DNA of 62,500 bases. Origin: Glandiceps talaboti. Lineage: Eukaryota; Hemichordata; Enteropneusta; Spengelidae. Under the pieces are notes generated by a model, which worked only from the letters and a program-made list of their open reading frames with translations, was not told the DNA's origin and did no database searches. The stretch is taken from NCBI RefSeq assembly GCF_964340395.1, contig NC_135563.1, positions 16,987,151-17,049,650 on the forward strand. Direction: 5' to 3'. The position numbers were made by a program, and so were the translations under genes. This document shows positions 39,082 through 50,750 of the stretch, piece by piece (within the stretch, counting starts at the first letter, position 1; each line of letters begins with the position of its first letter).

Positions 39082-39620
39082 GTATGTACTTTATTTTTTT
39101 CACTAACTTTTTTGCTTGCTAACATTTGTTGGATTATTGTCATACAAGCAAAAACATAGCCATTTGCATTAATTTTGAGAGAAACTTTTACGGTCAATTT
39201 GGAGAAATAAATCTGAACTCTGAAAGAATGTGAAGCCCATCAATTTTACATCAACGTATGCAAAAAATAATCAGAATGAACTGATTGAAGACATCATTGA
39301 TGACAAACAAGTGGAAAGCACAAGTTCAGGAGATCATACGTTCCGAGGAGCGAACAGATTCTTGTGATTTTCATATTTGTCGCACTAGTATAGTAATATA
39401 CCTTTCAGAATGAAATGTACAGGTTGCACGTTATTTTACCAACGACATGTAACTCCATACTGCACAAGTACAGTAGTGGCCAGTGCTGATTGGCCCATTT
39501 GAGAATGTTTACATTCTGCAAGGCGATGCATGCAACTCTGTAAAAGTTGGGAGAAAGTTGGCAAATGATATCATCTGTTTCAAAATTAAGAAACAATTAT
39601 GTGTTGCCAGAACAGAAATG

Positions 39621-40839
39621 AATACTATAAAGTCTAGTTCCTGACAGGGACTGTATTCTGCATTATGCATGTACTTCATCACTATCCCAGTCTAGTCAAG
39701 GCCCTGATGATCTGCACAGATTTCTGTGCTCCCTAGTACAGCATTCATATAAACATGATTATGTTGTAATTACTTCCCCACGCAATTTTCGTTTAAACGA
39801 CTGGAGGTGGAGTCCTTGTTGGACATTGGACATGGTCAAAACAGCTGTACCAAATGAATATTAATGAGTGGTGACAACAGCCAGTCAATTTGTGATGGAT
39901 TACTACTGACATCCACCATTCTTGCTTCACTCACCATAGGGGTGAACCATAACTATCACCTTTCATCATCGTGCAGATATTAGTACGCACGTTTCGAAAA
40001 TATGTCAAGCTGCGTTATTTGCTCTTCACAGAATTGGCCGAATTAGAAATATTTTAGATTGCACAAACACTGAAAGACTCGTGCAAGCTTTTGTAACATC
40101 ACGTCTCGATTACTGCAACAGCTTGCTGTTCGGTATCGAAGACAAGCACCTCTTTAAACTCCAATTGCTCCAAAATTCTGCTGCACGTCTTGTCACATGC
40201 ACAAAAATGCATGAGCACATCACGCCAGTATGGCGGGACCTTCACTGGCTGCCTATCCACTGTATAATTGAATTCAAAATTCTTTTCTTTGTCTATAAAA
40301 TCTTACACAATCAAGCACCCGCCTATCTTTCTGATCTGATCACAGTTCGCATTCCAAAACGGTTGACATGCTCAGCGTCCGCACCCATTTTGGAGCCTGT
40401 GGACTGGGAACAGAAGCACTTTGGCTATCGCTCTTTCTCTAATGCAGCTCCCACTTTATGGAATGTTTTACCGACAGAAATTAGAGTGTCACCATCTGTC
40501 GCTTCCTTTAAAACATCTCTTAAAACACACCTTTTCCAAAAGCACTATGGATAAATCATAGAAATGTTGTCCATATCATTTTTATCATTTTACATTAGTT
40601 GAGCTGGTCTTACTTTTATCATTGTATTCGAGCTGGTCTTACTTTTATCATTGTATTTTTAAATCATTTGTTATATATTTTATTGTGAAGCGGTTTGTTA
40701 TTGTTTTGATGGAAGTCGCTATAGAAAAATAAAGTATTATTATTATTATTATTCATCCTTGACTAGACTGGGATAGTGGTGAAGTACTGTACATACAGAA
40801 TACGGTCCCTGTCAGGAACTAGACTATTAAAATACTATA
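39621..40839. mobile_element. 1.2-kb inverted-repeat element containing a LINE 3' end
   Basis: Long inverted repeats, about 39631-39700 against 40756-40826, share GTCTAGTTCCTGACAGGGAC and ACTATCCCAGTCTAGTCAAG. They are flanked by a 9-bp direct repeat AATACTATA (39621-39629 and 40831-40839), a plausible target-site duplication. Most of the interior is a plus-strand LINE fragment (listed separately). It lies in the proposed AUP1 5'-UTR intron. Confidence 0.65.
39955..40752 (+). pseudogene. 5'-truncated LINE (CR1/L2/jockey-like) reverse-transcriptase C-terminus and 3' tail
   Basis: An open frame from about 39955 to the stop at 40552-40554 encodes the end of a non-LTR retrotransposon polyprotein. 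Diagnostic segments are SRLDYCNSLLFG, LQNSAARLVT, LHWLPIHCIIEFKILFFVYK and LWNVLPTEIRVSPSVASFKT. These follow the reverse-transcriptase core, so the endonuclease and catalytic palm are missing. After the stop come a short UTR with a duplicated 28-base segment (about 40600-40655), AATAAAG and a (TTA)n tail ending at 40752. The 198-aa frame is free of stops, so the copy is fairly young, but it cannot mobilise on its own. Confidence 0.85.
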
Positions 40840-42339
40840 GTGATGTGATTATAGGTTCATATTAAGCAGGTTTTGTGAATTGGTCAAAAGTAATTTGCAA
40901 GTATAAAAAATATCTTTTATTTCTCACAGTTTCATTGCTTTGATAGGAAGTACTACGACGCTTGAGCTGAAGCCAATAACAATTCTCAATTGTATAGGTT
41001 CAATATATACATTAGGTACAAATCAGAATAGACTGCAGATAGTCGCTTGTTGACATTTTCTCCACACTCTAGGTACATGAAGCAATATAGGTGTGATTTG
41101 GATTTAACATGTGTGAAGCATGAGCAACTGGTAGATTTCACTAGATTTCAATTGTTATTAATAGGTGATTAGTTTGTATTGTGATGTCACATATTCTAAG
41201 AAAATAGCAAAGTTAATCAACAGACCTTTGACTATGGTGTAAGTTTAAACATGATTGCTACATCATTACAATATGTTATAATCTCTTTATATCAATGGAG
41301 ACATGATAAGTATGATTGTCTGTAGTTTAGTCCTATTGATGTTTTAGATATTGTACTGTGAAGAGATGTCAACTCAATGTCATAAACCACAGGCCTCTTT
41401 ATGGCCCTGTCTGAAACATACCTGCCAAGAGGCTTCATACTTCGCTGCTTCAGCAGAAATGTGTACTCTGGCTTGCAAGAATGGTCTCAACCAGGACTTC
41501 TCCATTCATCAGTTTTCTCACTACCTATTGCAACACTACAGAAAATGTCTTCCCCAACAGCATACCCATCATGGCATTTCTGACCCACTTTCTGAGGTTT
41601 TTCAGATCCAAACGTCTCAGTTTCCTGTTTAGTTTTTAAATGTAGTTCAACTTTCATAGTGTACACTTGATTTTAAACGTCCACATGAGCACATGAGCAT
41701 TTTCATTTTCGTTATATTTGCAAGTTTGAGTGGCTTATACGTGGAAGCCCTCTTTTTAATACTGTCCATCATTTTTTTGTTCGAATTTTTCAGTCGTGTG
41801 ATCTTGCAGTCATTTAGACCACTACACGACTGAAAGATTCATCATTGTGTACACTTCATTAATCTCTCATTATTTGTGTTTCGCATATGGTTAACAAGAG
41901 TGCCAAGAATGACAAATTTTCAGTCTACAAGACTTATAAGCTACTGTTGAATAAGCCGTTTTTCGTCTCGTGGCAGATCTCATGAAATCCCACATGAGCC
42001 ATTTCATCCATAGCAACCACTTGAGGGTGGTCAAGCTGAAAGTGTCAAACACTATTGTTCTCAAAATCATCATGCATGGCCATGATCATGAGGAAAGCTT
42101 GACCATGATCATGTTTGACAACCATTGTTGCTAGGCACATTTGCATATCTCGCGAGATCTGCAATGAGACGTAAAATCCCTTATTCTGTAGCCATCTTTT
42201 ACATTTTTTTTGTAATACAGAGTTTTCATACTTTTGTAAAAGGCACATATTAGATGATTAATTTATTCATTGAAATTTAAATATACTTAAATGGAATGTT
42301 TGATTATATTACTTTCAGATTGGTTGTATTTGGGGTATC

Positions 42340-42345
42340 ATGTAG
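42340..42345 (+). promoter_or_regulatory. Minimal start-stop upstream ORF of AUP1
   Basis: In the exon that opens after acceptor TTTCAG|A (42319), ATG is followed at once by TAG, ending 11 bases before the proposed AUP1 start at 42357 and in another frame. Start-stop elements are known to stall ribosomes in some animal mRNAs. Use here is inferred. Confidence 0.35.
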
Positions 42346-42356
42346 AGAGAGGCATC

Positions 42357-45300
42357 ATGAGTAATACTGATATAGCGGATTTATTTGACAACAAACGGTA
42401 AGAGTTGAATTAGAAGGCACCTCAGGAATAAAACTCTAACTTTTGCTGTTACTTTGTCAAAAAACTCCACCCTATTCTCAGTTAAAATATTAAAAAATCA
42501 GGTATCACTGTACAAAGTTTTGAAATAGGGTCAACATGGATATCAAAATTTAGCCATTCTACTATCTAGAATCCAATGTGGCCACCGGATATCTTGTTAA
42601 CCGTATTGGAAAATAAAAGATTGTCTGTTTCCATGAAAACAGGACAGTGAACCCCGAATTTCTTTCATTATTTGCAAAGGATCAGGAACACGCTTTCATA
42701 TGGCAAAGTTTGGAGAGAATTGAACAACTTTTATTTCTGTGTGCACTCTTCATGTAATGAAAGTCACGCTGCAAGTCACTTCATTTTATGCAAAATGAAT
42801 CCAAACATCCACCAGGCAAAATATCCCCCTGACCAGGTCTACTGAAGGTGCTACCAGCCTTTGAGACCTCCTATGACAAATGTCTAGGAAGAACACTGAT
42901 TAGATATTGATATTTTGTCAAACTACCTACCTCCATCCCAACACCCCAATCCCCAACCCCCATCAGAATCCACGACCATAACGAAGACAACTCTGTCATC
43001 ATAACAAATTAAAGTTTTGTTCCAAACAAGTGTACAGACCACAGTCAAAAATTCTGGTAACACTTTTCAAGTTTGTCTATACAACAAAAGTTTAATTTGC
43101 TACTATGGTATACCAGCACTGATGAATTTCATTTGAATGTTGTGTCTTGTTTATTTTTCAAATATATTTGATCTGTATTTTTTGTGTTGCAGGTTGCATG
43201 GTGGTGGTAGTCTTATAGTGCTGTTTTTCTACTTCCCAATTGGTATAATACTTGCAACTCTACGCCTTTTTATTGGTGTCCAAGTTTTTGTTATCTCCTG
43301 TATATTACCCAGGTTTCTAAGAAGGTAAGAATGAATGTCTGTCTGATAGCAAAACAAGAACGTTTTGCTAAAACTAAAAATATTTTCACTGTAAGTTGTA
43401 GCACTTTGTTTAGCCCCCAATCAGCACAGCCCAGAGGGGGTTATAGGAATGACCTATGTCTATTTGTTTGTCTGTCTGTGGATCCTGTTTGTCCAGCTGT
43501 ATCTTGGAAAGGCATGAGTCAATTTCAATCAAACATGGTATACAATATTGCAAAATATAATCTATAGGGACATATGCACGCTACTTTACTTCACAACCAT
43601 ACCCCCTGGCCATACAGCATCCATATTTGTCAAAAAATGTATGGTATTCAGTGTAGTTACATTACTTCCATCAACGGTTTTGGAACTGACATTTTTAATG
43701 ACATGATTTGTAACCATGGCAGTCAATCTTGAGGTAAAATTGAATTTAAAAAGTCTACAAAAGTCAGCCTAATGTATTGAGATTGGAATTCATAACATAT
43801 ATGAATTTGATTTTGAATCTGACGCTAACATCACATTTGTTCTTGTGATTTAAAATTCATGAAGCTAGAAATGATCATGTGAACAACTACAAATCTACAT
43901 CAGTGGCAAAAAAAAAATTGCGTTGTGAAGTCTAGTTGAGAAGGGTTTGAAAACTAATCTATCTGATAAAAATTATCCCAATGTATTTTATTCATCTTTC
44001 CAGTGCTGTATTACGGGTAATGTGTGGAGTGCTAGGGCTTGTTGTTACAACTGAAGGCGTTGAATATCGAGATAAAGATGTTCCAGTGCTAGTAACCAAT
44101 CACATCTCACCATTAGACCACCTGGCAGTCGATCTTGTCTATCCAAATGTTATGGTAGGTATGCTTTCAGTAACCAATAACATCTCAACAGTAGTCCACC
44201 TGACAGTCGATCTTGTCAATCCAAATGTTATTGTTGGTGTGTTTTCAGTAACCAATCACATCTCACCATTGGGTCACAGCAGCCAATAACATCTCGCCAA
44301 TAGATCACCTTGCAGTTGATCTTGTCCATCCAAATTTTATGGTAGGTGTGTTTTCAGTAACCAGTGATCGCAATCACATCTTCTCTAAAAGGAGACCATT
44401 AGTCGGTGGGAGATGTGTTTTGCATCACACTTCTTTTGTTGTGATATAAAAGTTATGTATAATATTAATAAAGGCCTTTAATATTTATTTCACAAGCTCT
44501 GAGCTTTAGCAATTTAGTTATTTTTGTAAAACAATTCCCGCAGTTTGTATTGACATTTTTTTTCCAAAACTGACATGTGATATTTTGTATTGTAGCCCAG
44601 TGTTTGGGATTTACCAGGAGCCTTGATGTGGGCATTAGGATACCGAGATATGGGTGCAAAACGAGGACGAGAAGTGCTTATAGAGAAAGCAAAAGAACAT
44701 TGTGAAGATAGTTCACTTCCATTACTAACTCATCCTGAAGGAGCCACTGCCAACGGAAAGAAAGGATTACTAAAATTTAGGTGAGTTTGAACTCGTTCTT
44801 ACAGAAGCAGCACAAAACGCCTACCTTCAAAAGACTTGTTAATATTACTGCTAACAATTATCACTGTGTTATTGTGACATAACTCACTGAAATGTAACCA
44901 ATTTTAAAGTGACGGAGTGTCTAGAACTGAGGCCCCTTCTTTACAAGTTGCATATTCATAATGCACATTAAAAGTACTGAAAGGTAACCAGTGTTGACAA
45001 AGCATGATAGAATTGGTTAAGTTGCAAACAGAGGCACGATAACCAAGATTGTAAAAAAAATTGACACAAGGTCATTTCTACATCAGATACAAGTGCCCTG
45101 TGTATGCTAAGCTGTACCATTGATAAACATGATTCAATATGTTATACTTGTAGTTGTTTCAAAGTAGTTTCAAATAAACAAAAAGTCACCATCAAAAAAT
45201 ACATTTGGCAGTGACCCACATCCTGTGACTTCTTTGAAAAGTAACCACCAAAAAGTACATTTTGCAGTGATCCATCTAATGTGACTTATAATATGCACTT

Positions 45301-48249
45301 TAAATTGTTACTTCTATGTACTGTTACAGATGACAAAGATTGGAACAAAGCCAGAATAACAATATTTTCTTTGTCAATCTTTCAGTACTTGGCCATTTTC
45401 ACTGGATCTACCAATACAGCCGATAGTAATAAAAGTGAGAAGACCTGTGATTGGTATAAATATATCAACTTTAGGAAGTCGATGGTGGCAAGATGTCTTC
45501 TGGTTCTTTTTCTCTCCAGTTTCCATTTTCAATCTCAGGTAAATTTAGACCCAGTGGTGTATGCAAATTATATATGCAAGTAAAAAAAAGCGTGGCATTT
45601 GTGTGTACACCAGGAATGACTAAGTGATTTTGCCCGACAGTGTCTGATGGGCAGTAAAGACTAGAATGCTGTACCTTGAGTGGTCAAACCATTAATATTA
45701 ATTTATGTTGTTCGCTTTTATAGGGTTTTACCAGCCATGACGTCGTCGGAATCAGACTCTGTCGACGAGTTCACCAAGAAAGTGCAAAGCCTGATGGCCA
45801 AAGAACTCGACATCGCCACAACTAATTTTACAAGTGCTGATAAAGTAGAATATGCTAAGAAAACATTATTTAAACCCCCTTCCCATCCTGGTAAGTGTGC
45901 CATGTAGATTACACACAATCTTCACACCATGCAGTAGTTTCACAGAATTACACACACAAAAAAATTAGGATTTTGTTGAAAACATTTGGAGGTTATATTG
46001 CAACATCTACGTATATAAAATCCTATGTACTGCAGAAATGCCTGTCTGTTGTTAATGATGTTTCCTATCATTCTTTACAGTTAGATCAAGAAGAACACAG
46101 CCATCATCTTCATCATTGCCAACGTCGTCTTCTTCATCATCATCGCCGTCGTCATATCAACAGAGTAGTTCATCTATGACCAGTTACTCACTACCTACAC
46201 CAAGAACCACAGATAGACTTAGTATAATGACAAAACAAGTCAAAGAAGTTCTTCCCCATGTTCCTGATGATGCCATTAGAAAAGACCTCAGTAAGTATCT
46301 AATCTGACCCAGTTACCCACAGATGGATGGGTAGATGGACGCACAGATGTTTTGTGATCCTTACATACATCAAGTTTATCAATTGAGTCATTTCTTCTCG
46401 TATTTTGTATCTCAGAAGTGGTTATCTATGAAAGAAGAAACCACATCGTGGTTAATAGATTCAGTGACAGTTTGTTATTACCGGTACTATCATGCAATGG
46501 ACATACATGTGATGAAAATGCTAGAAAAATTTCCTTGGTTCTCTGTACCTAAACTATGTATTAGTGTATTAGTGTACACACGTCATCAATATTAAAAATT
46601 GTTTGCGGTGTTGTAAGTGATGGCATAATGGGTGTTTGCTTGACATTTTGTTCTTGAAATATAATAAAACATGTTATTAAAGTGTTCCTATATAGCTGAA
46701 TACCAGGTTTGTGTCCTTTCAATAGCAAGTGATAGTAAACTATGCTTTAAACAGTAAGTAATATTCAATATGTACCTTTTAGCAAGAAGTACCCCCAAAA
46801 TGTTTGAACTCAAGTTTATGCCCCTTTAAGCACCACTTTTCCTTTTGCATTCATTTGTAGGTACTACGCAGTGTGTGGACACTACAATTACAAATATATT
46901 AGAAAACAAAGTCTCATTCATACCAATAGATGTTAGTTTGAAAAGTCCACCAGGTCAAAGTTCAAGTGAGTTGGAAGGAGCTACAGCAATGCCTAGTGTA
47001 CAGACACAAGGATCTCTACCATCACCTAGTGTAAGTTGTATCAACGTGTTCTTTTATAGTAAACTTTTGTCGTTAAGTTAAAGAGGAAAAGATCATTTTA
47101 ATCAAAAATGATGTGAATTCACAAGATATCCATCTCATTTAATACATGTTTTTTCAACAGCATGCTGCTGTCCTCATCAGTCACAAAAATTATTCACAAT
47201 CATGATATTGTATCTCTTTTTTTTTCCTGTACAGGCTACAAAATTTTCTGCTGATACATTCTCAAGATCTGCTAATGTAAGACAGATGTCATTCCAGGAA
47301 AGAAAAGAGGCTTTGTATGAGGCTGCTAGAAGGTAACTGTACATGTACAGCATACTGTGTCACTGCACACTGTCTCACTGCATACTGTGTCACTGCATAC
47401 TGTGTCACTGCATACTGTGTCACTGCACACTGTGTCACTGCATACTGTGTCACTGCATACTGTGTCACTGCATACTGTGTCACTGCATACTGTGTCACTG
47501 CATACTGTGTCACTGCACACTGTCTCACTGCATACTGTGTCACTGCATACTGTGTCACTGCACACTGTGTCACTGCATACTGTGGCACTGCATATTGTCT
47601 CACTGCATACTGTCTCACTGCATACTGTACAGCATACTGTGCCACTGCTTTATGTAGAGTATATTACCACAAACATTAGTGTTAGAGTGATTTGGACAAT
47701 CAAAATAGAAGAGTTGTTGGACAAGCTGACCATACCATACCGTACCACTGATATGTGTAGACTTGTTGTCAGGGACGTTAGTGTTGATGATTAGGCCAAA
47801 CAAAATAGAAAAGATGTTGAATGGGCCCTCGTGACTCATATTTGAATATCAATTTCGGCTCGTCTCAATCTAGTGCACCAATATTGTGAAAAGATACTAC
47901 AATTACACTCATGACGTGTTGTGGCCTAAGCAATGTCCTAACCAACCCTAACCTATCTCAGACTCCCTAGCTTGTATGCAAATGTGTATTTAAAGCAGTT
48001 GGGCCTCCTTTCTGCAGTTTTGTGTATTTAAAGCACAGTTCGGCCACCATTCTGCAGTTTTGTCATTAAAGTTGCTGGTATATGTGATAGGGGGTTCTAC
48101 CACAATGTTCTAACTTAGTCTAACCCTATCTCAGACTACCTAGCTTGTGTGTAAATATGCAGTCACTGTTCTACAATCATGTCAATCTGATCAGACATCA
48201 TTTTATTTTCTATTACAGAAAGTACAAAGAAAAACATGGACTACTGTAA
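42357..48249 (+). CDS. AUP1: AUP1, lipid droplet-regulating VLDL assembly factor (ancient ubiquitous protein 1)
   Basis: Ten plus-strand coding exons: 42357-42397, 43193-43324, 44004-44154, 44596-44780, 45386-45538, 45724-45890, 46081-46290, 46861-47030, 47235-47332 and 48219-48249. All introns are GT..AG with matching phases; 1338 nt, 445 aa (human about 410-476). AUP1 sits as a hairpin in ER and lipid-droplet membranes and recruits the E2 UBE2G2 for ER-associated degradation. Visible here: LFDNKRLHG at the N-terminus; a hydrophobic hairpin (about 19-51); an acyltransferase-like domain with HX4D motif NHISPLDH (N90-H97) and STWPFSLDLPIQP; a Ser-rich linker (about 285-308); a CUE domain (about 326-368, KEVLPHVPDDAIRKDL..TITNILEN); and a G2BR-like C-terminal helix (about 420-445, QERKEALYEAARRKYKEK). 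Intron 3 carries duplicated pieces of exon 3. It is head to head with CCDC142 and converges on PSTK. Confidence 0.95.
42440..42720 (+). repeat. Dispersed repeat of about 280 bp, plus-oriented copy
   Basis: In AUP1 intron 1. It shares, in the same order and in inverted orientation, CCCATTCTCAGTTAAAA-like, AGAATCCAATRTGGCCAC, GAACCCC and TTTCATATGGCAAAGT blocks with 49458-49736. Non-coding; type of element unknown. Confidence 0.6.
44092..44382 (+). repeat. 78-bp tandem duplication of the AUP1 exon 3 end
   Basis: Units start with GTAACC (or GCAGCC) at 44092 (in the exon), 44170, 44248 (31-bp truncated), 44279 and 44357 (partial). Each full unit repeats the coding segment for the HX4D motif, the donor region and the first bases of the intron up to a TTTTCAG-like acceptor. 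The second unit and the truncated third are in frame with exon 3; the later ones are shifted. The donor is intact in the fourth unit (44342, GTAGGT) but changed to GTTGGT in the second. Confidence 0.88.
47343..47642 (+). repeat. 15-bp minisatellite in AUP1 intron 9
   Basis: About 20 units of CATACTGTGTCACTG, with CACAC and GTCTC variants, start 10 bases after the exon 9 donor (47333). The unit has no stop codon in several frames on both strands, so long Cys/Thr/Val-rich frames appear; these are artefacts. Confidence 0.93.
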
Positions 48250-49457
48250 AAAAAAAAAAAAAAAAGAGAGAGAGAGTGGACTTACCAACTGTAATTAACT
48301 GGCTTAAGGATCCTATACAAGTGTCCCATGCCACTAGAACTACGAAACACAATCAGTAACTTGTTATGATGTAACCATGGCAATTGTGTTGTGTAACCAT
48401 GGCAATTGATTGATGTAACCATGACGATTGACTAATGACATCTACAGCATGCAATCCTAGTCTTTGATTTTGAACATTATGATTTCATCTAACTCCCAAC
48501 TTTATATATATAGAGAGAGTGCTAAAGACAGAAGTAAGATGGTTCACAGTAAGTTATTGCAAATCTCTATGTCTCCCTCTGTTGTCCGAAACCTTGCCAG
48601 CAGACATGCTAATCAAAGAATTCACACTGCATGTCCGCAAATGAGGAACAAATATTCAGAGATCAAACTGTGATTTTCTAGACGTATATTTCTTGTAAGT
48701 TACCACATAGGAAACTTTAGGGAATGCCAAGTGTTGGTGCACCACAAGACAGCTGTGTGTCAGTGGTGCATCAAATTAGCCAAGTTAGAGGGCATACTGC
48801 TCACAATTCAAATTGGCTTAGGGAGCACACAGCTCTCGTGTCCTGGTAGTAGTACTCTAAAATTTGTAGGCTGTGGTACAAATTATTCTCTTTAATCCTT
48901 CACCTGTACAAATTTTACAACGAAAGTATTCTTCTATTTTTTGATTGATGAAAATATCTATGATAATATATAGTTGTTTGATAAGGATAAGTACTTTCAT
49001 ACATACCAATACTCCACTAAATATAAACTGTGTAACTTTTTAATTTACTAGGCTAAGAAAAATTATGATTATGGATATTCAAGGGATGGACATGACCCAT
49101 GTTATTTATCAGTTGATATGCCACTGAAGTAACTACATGCAGTACAACATTTGAGGTAGAATAGAGAACTTGCAAACCCGCCATGTTGAATGTTGCATCA
49201 AAGTGATAATAAATACTAAGGAATAGTATTGTAAACAATAATATTACATTGTTTTTAACCACAAATGATCAATTCATAGTCACCCTGACATTTGTGGGAG
49301 GTTTATTTTATTGCCAACTCAAGATTAGGTTTTACGATAACCACAGATAATCCCATAGTCCTTTGCATCTGAGCATGCTCAGTCTGGATTGCGAGTTCCC
49401 TATTGTGCCACAAAGTCTTACCTCCTAACAGTCAAAGTTCTTTACATGTAAATCTTT

Positions 49458-49736
49458 CCTTACTTTGCCATATGAAAGTTCCAGTCCTGGTTCTTTTGAA
49501 ATCATAAATGAAATTTGGGGTTCGCCATCTTGTTTTCTAGGAAATTGACAATATGTTAATTTACTAGAGTTTTACACAGTATTCAGTGGCCATATTGGAT
49601 TCTAAAATGGCGTATGATTTTGATGTTGTGGTAACCGTTATTCCAAAAGTTTGCATGGTGACCCCAGATTTTCTTTTCATGGTTTTAACTGAGAATGGGT
49701 TTGCATTTCCTTCTTGAAAAAATGTTACAACAAAAG
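49458..49736 (-). repeat. Dispersed repeat of about 280 bp, minus-oriented copy
   Basis: The reverse complement aligns along its length with 42440-42720, including AGAATCCAATATGGCCAC and TTTCATATGGCAAAGT. The two copies therefore flank exons 2-10 of AUP1 as a widely spaced inverted repeat. Confidence 0.6.
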
Positions 49737-50727
49737 TCTACAGTCCCTCTCTTTCTTCACTCTCGCATCTTTCTCATTTTCACATACATTTCTTCACTCT
49801 GGCCCTCTCCCTCTTGTTTTCACTAGCTCTGGGTAACAGGGGACTTCTCTTTATTTAGGCAAAGATTACAAAATTAAATTCTTCCCCTAAACTTGACAGA
49901 TATTCCAAAGCACTAGTATTCAGCATCCATACAGGTTGAGAATGGAAAGGAAATTTTTGACAAGAACAGAAAATGAGTATTGCAATTTTTGAAGTACAGT
50001 TTCTGACTGAATAATCACTATAAATTGTTTTATATGCAAATAGTGAGTGGCTACCAGTGAGTAGTGACCGGTATTCATAATGTACGGAATGTGGAATAAA
50101 TGACCAGCCCAGTGAATGGTGTCTCTAGAGTCCAAATTTATTAATACATGTACATGGTAATCAGTCCAATGAAAGGTGTCCCATCATGGACCCTCTTCTA
50201 ATAATCTAGATATAAATAGGGAAATTGATAACAGCATGTTAACATATCAAAAAAATTCACATGTTATTATACATAAGTGCTGTCACCGCTCCAGGGATAT
50301 GCATAATAAAAATAGTGAAAACCATACTCAAGACCAAGGTGTTGGTTTTGGCTACCTCGGTTGTTACACAAAAGATACAATTTCTGAAGGTCAAAGGTTG
50401 AATGCTTTCACCATAAATACCATACCTTGTCTATAAAACCAATTTCTGTGAAAATAAGTATAAGTAAATGACACTTGTCAATTTCAGTGTAGTTCCAAAT
50501 AAGGAATGACAAGGATTTACATTATGTCATTATGTGTAATTTTTTTTTTGAACACTTAAAAAAAGTGAACAGTAATCTAATTACATAGTTTGTTATTGAT
50601 AGACCATGGAGCCAACATTCACTTCATGGTTATTGTTCAAACATAGTAGCTGTAACAGTAGGTGGATGTAAGGTCCATGAAGTAAGCATTCATTCCATAG
50701 GCTGTGATTAAAACCAGTCACTGTAAT

Positions 50728-50750
50728 GGGGGGGGGGGGGGGGGGGGGGG
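50728..50750 (+). repeat. Run of 23 G
   Basis: Uninterrupted G tract flanked by CTGTAAT on the left and TTACAG on the right, a short inverted match. A similar GTTGTAAT plus 16 G occurs at 1579-1601. G-quadruplex formation is possible. Read length may be uncertain because homopolymers assemble poorly. Confidence 0.85.

Noticed and set aside
41351-41632. 93-aa frame upstream of AUP1
   Set aside because: No similarity I recognise, no flanking splice sites in phase, and it lies in the proposed 5'-UTR intron.
43981-44289. Taking the whole 102-aa frame as AUP1 exon 3
   Set aside because: The donor GTAGGTAT at 44155 gives the phase needed for exon 4; the rest is the duplicated unit and ends in a stop.
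47317-47794. Cys-rich 100-145 aa frames; at first sight a regular array like CRISPR or a repeat protein
   Set aside because: Continuous 15-bp minisatellite without spacers, inside an AUP1 intron; the frames come from stop-free units.
48250-48275. A-run plus GAGAGA after the AUP1 stop codon as a sign of a processed pseudogene
   Set aside because: AUP1 here has nine intact introns, so it is not retro-copied; the A-run is genomic.
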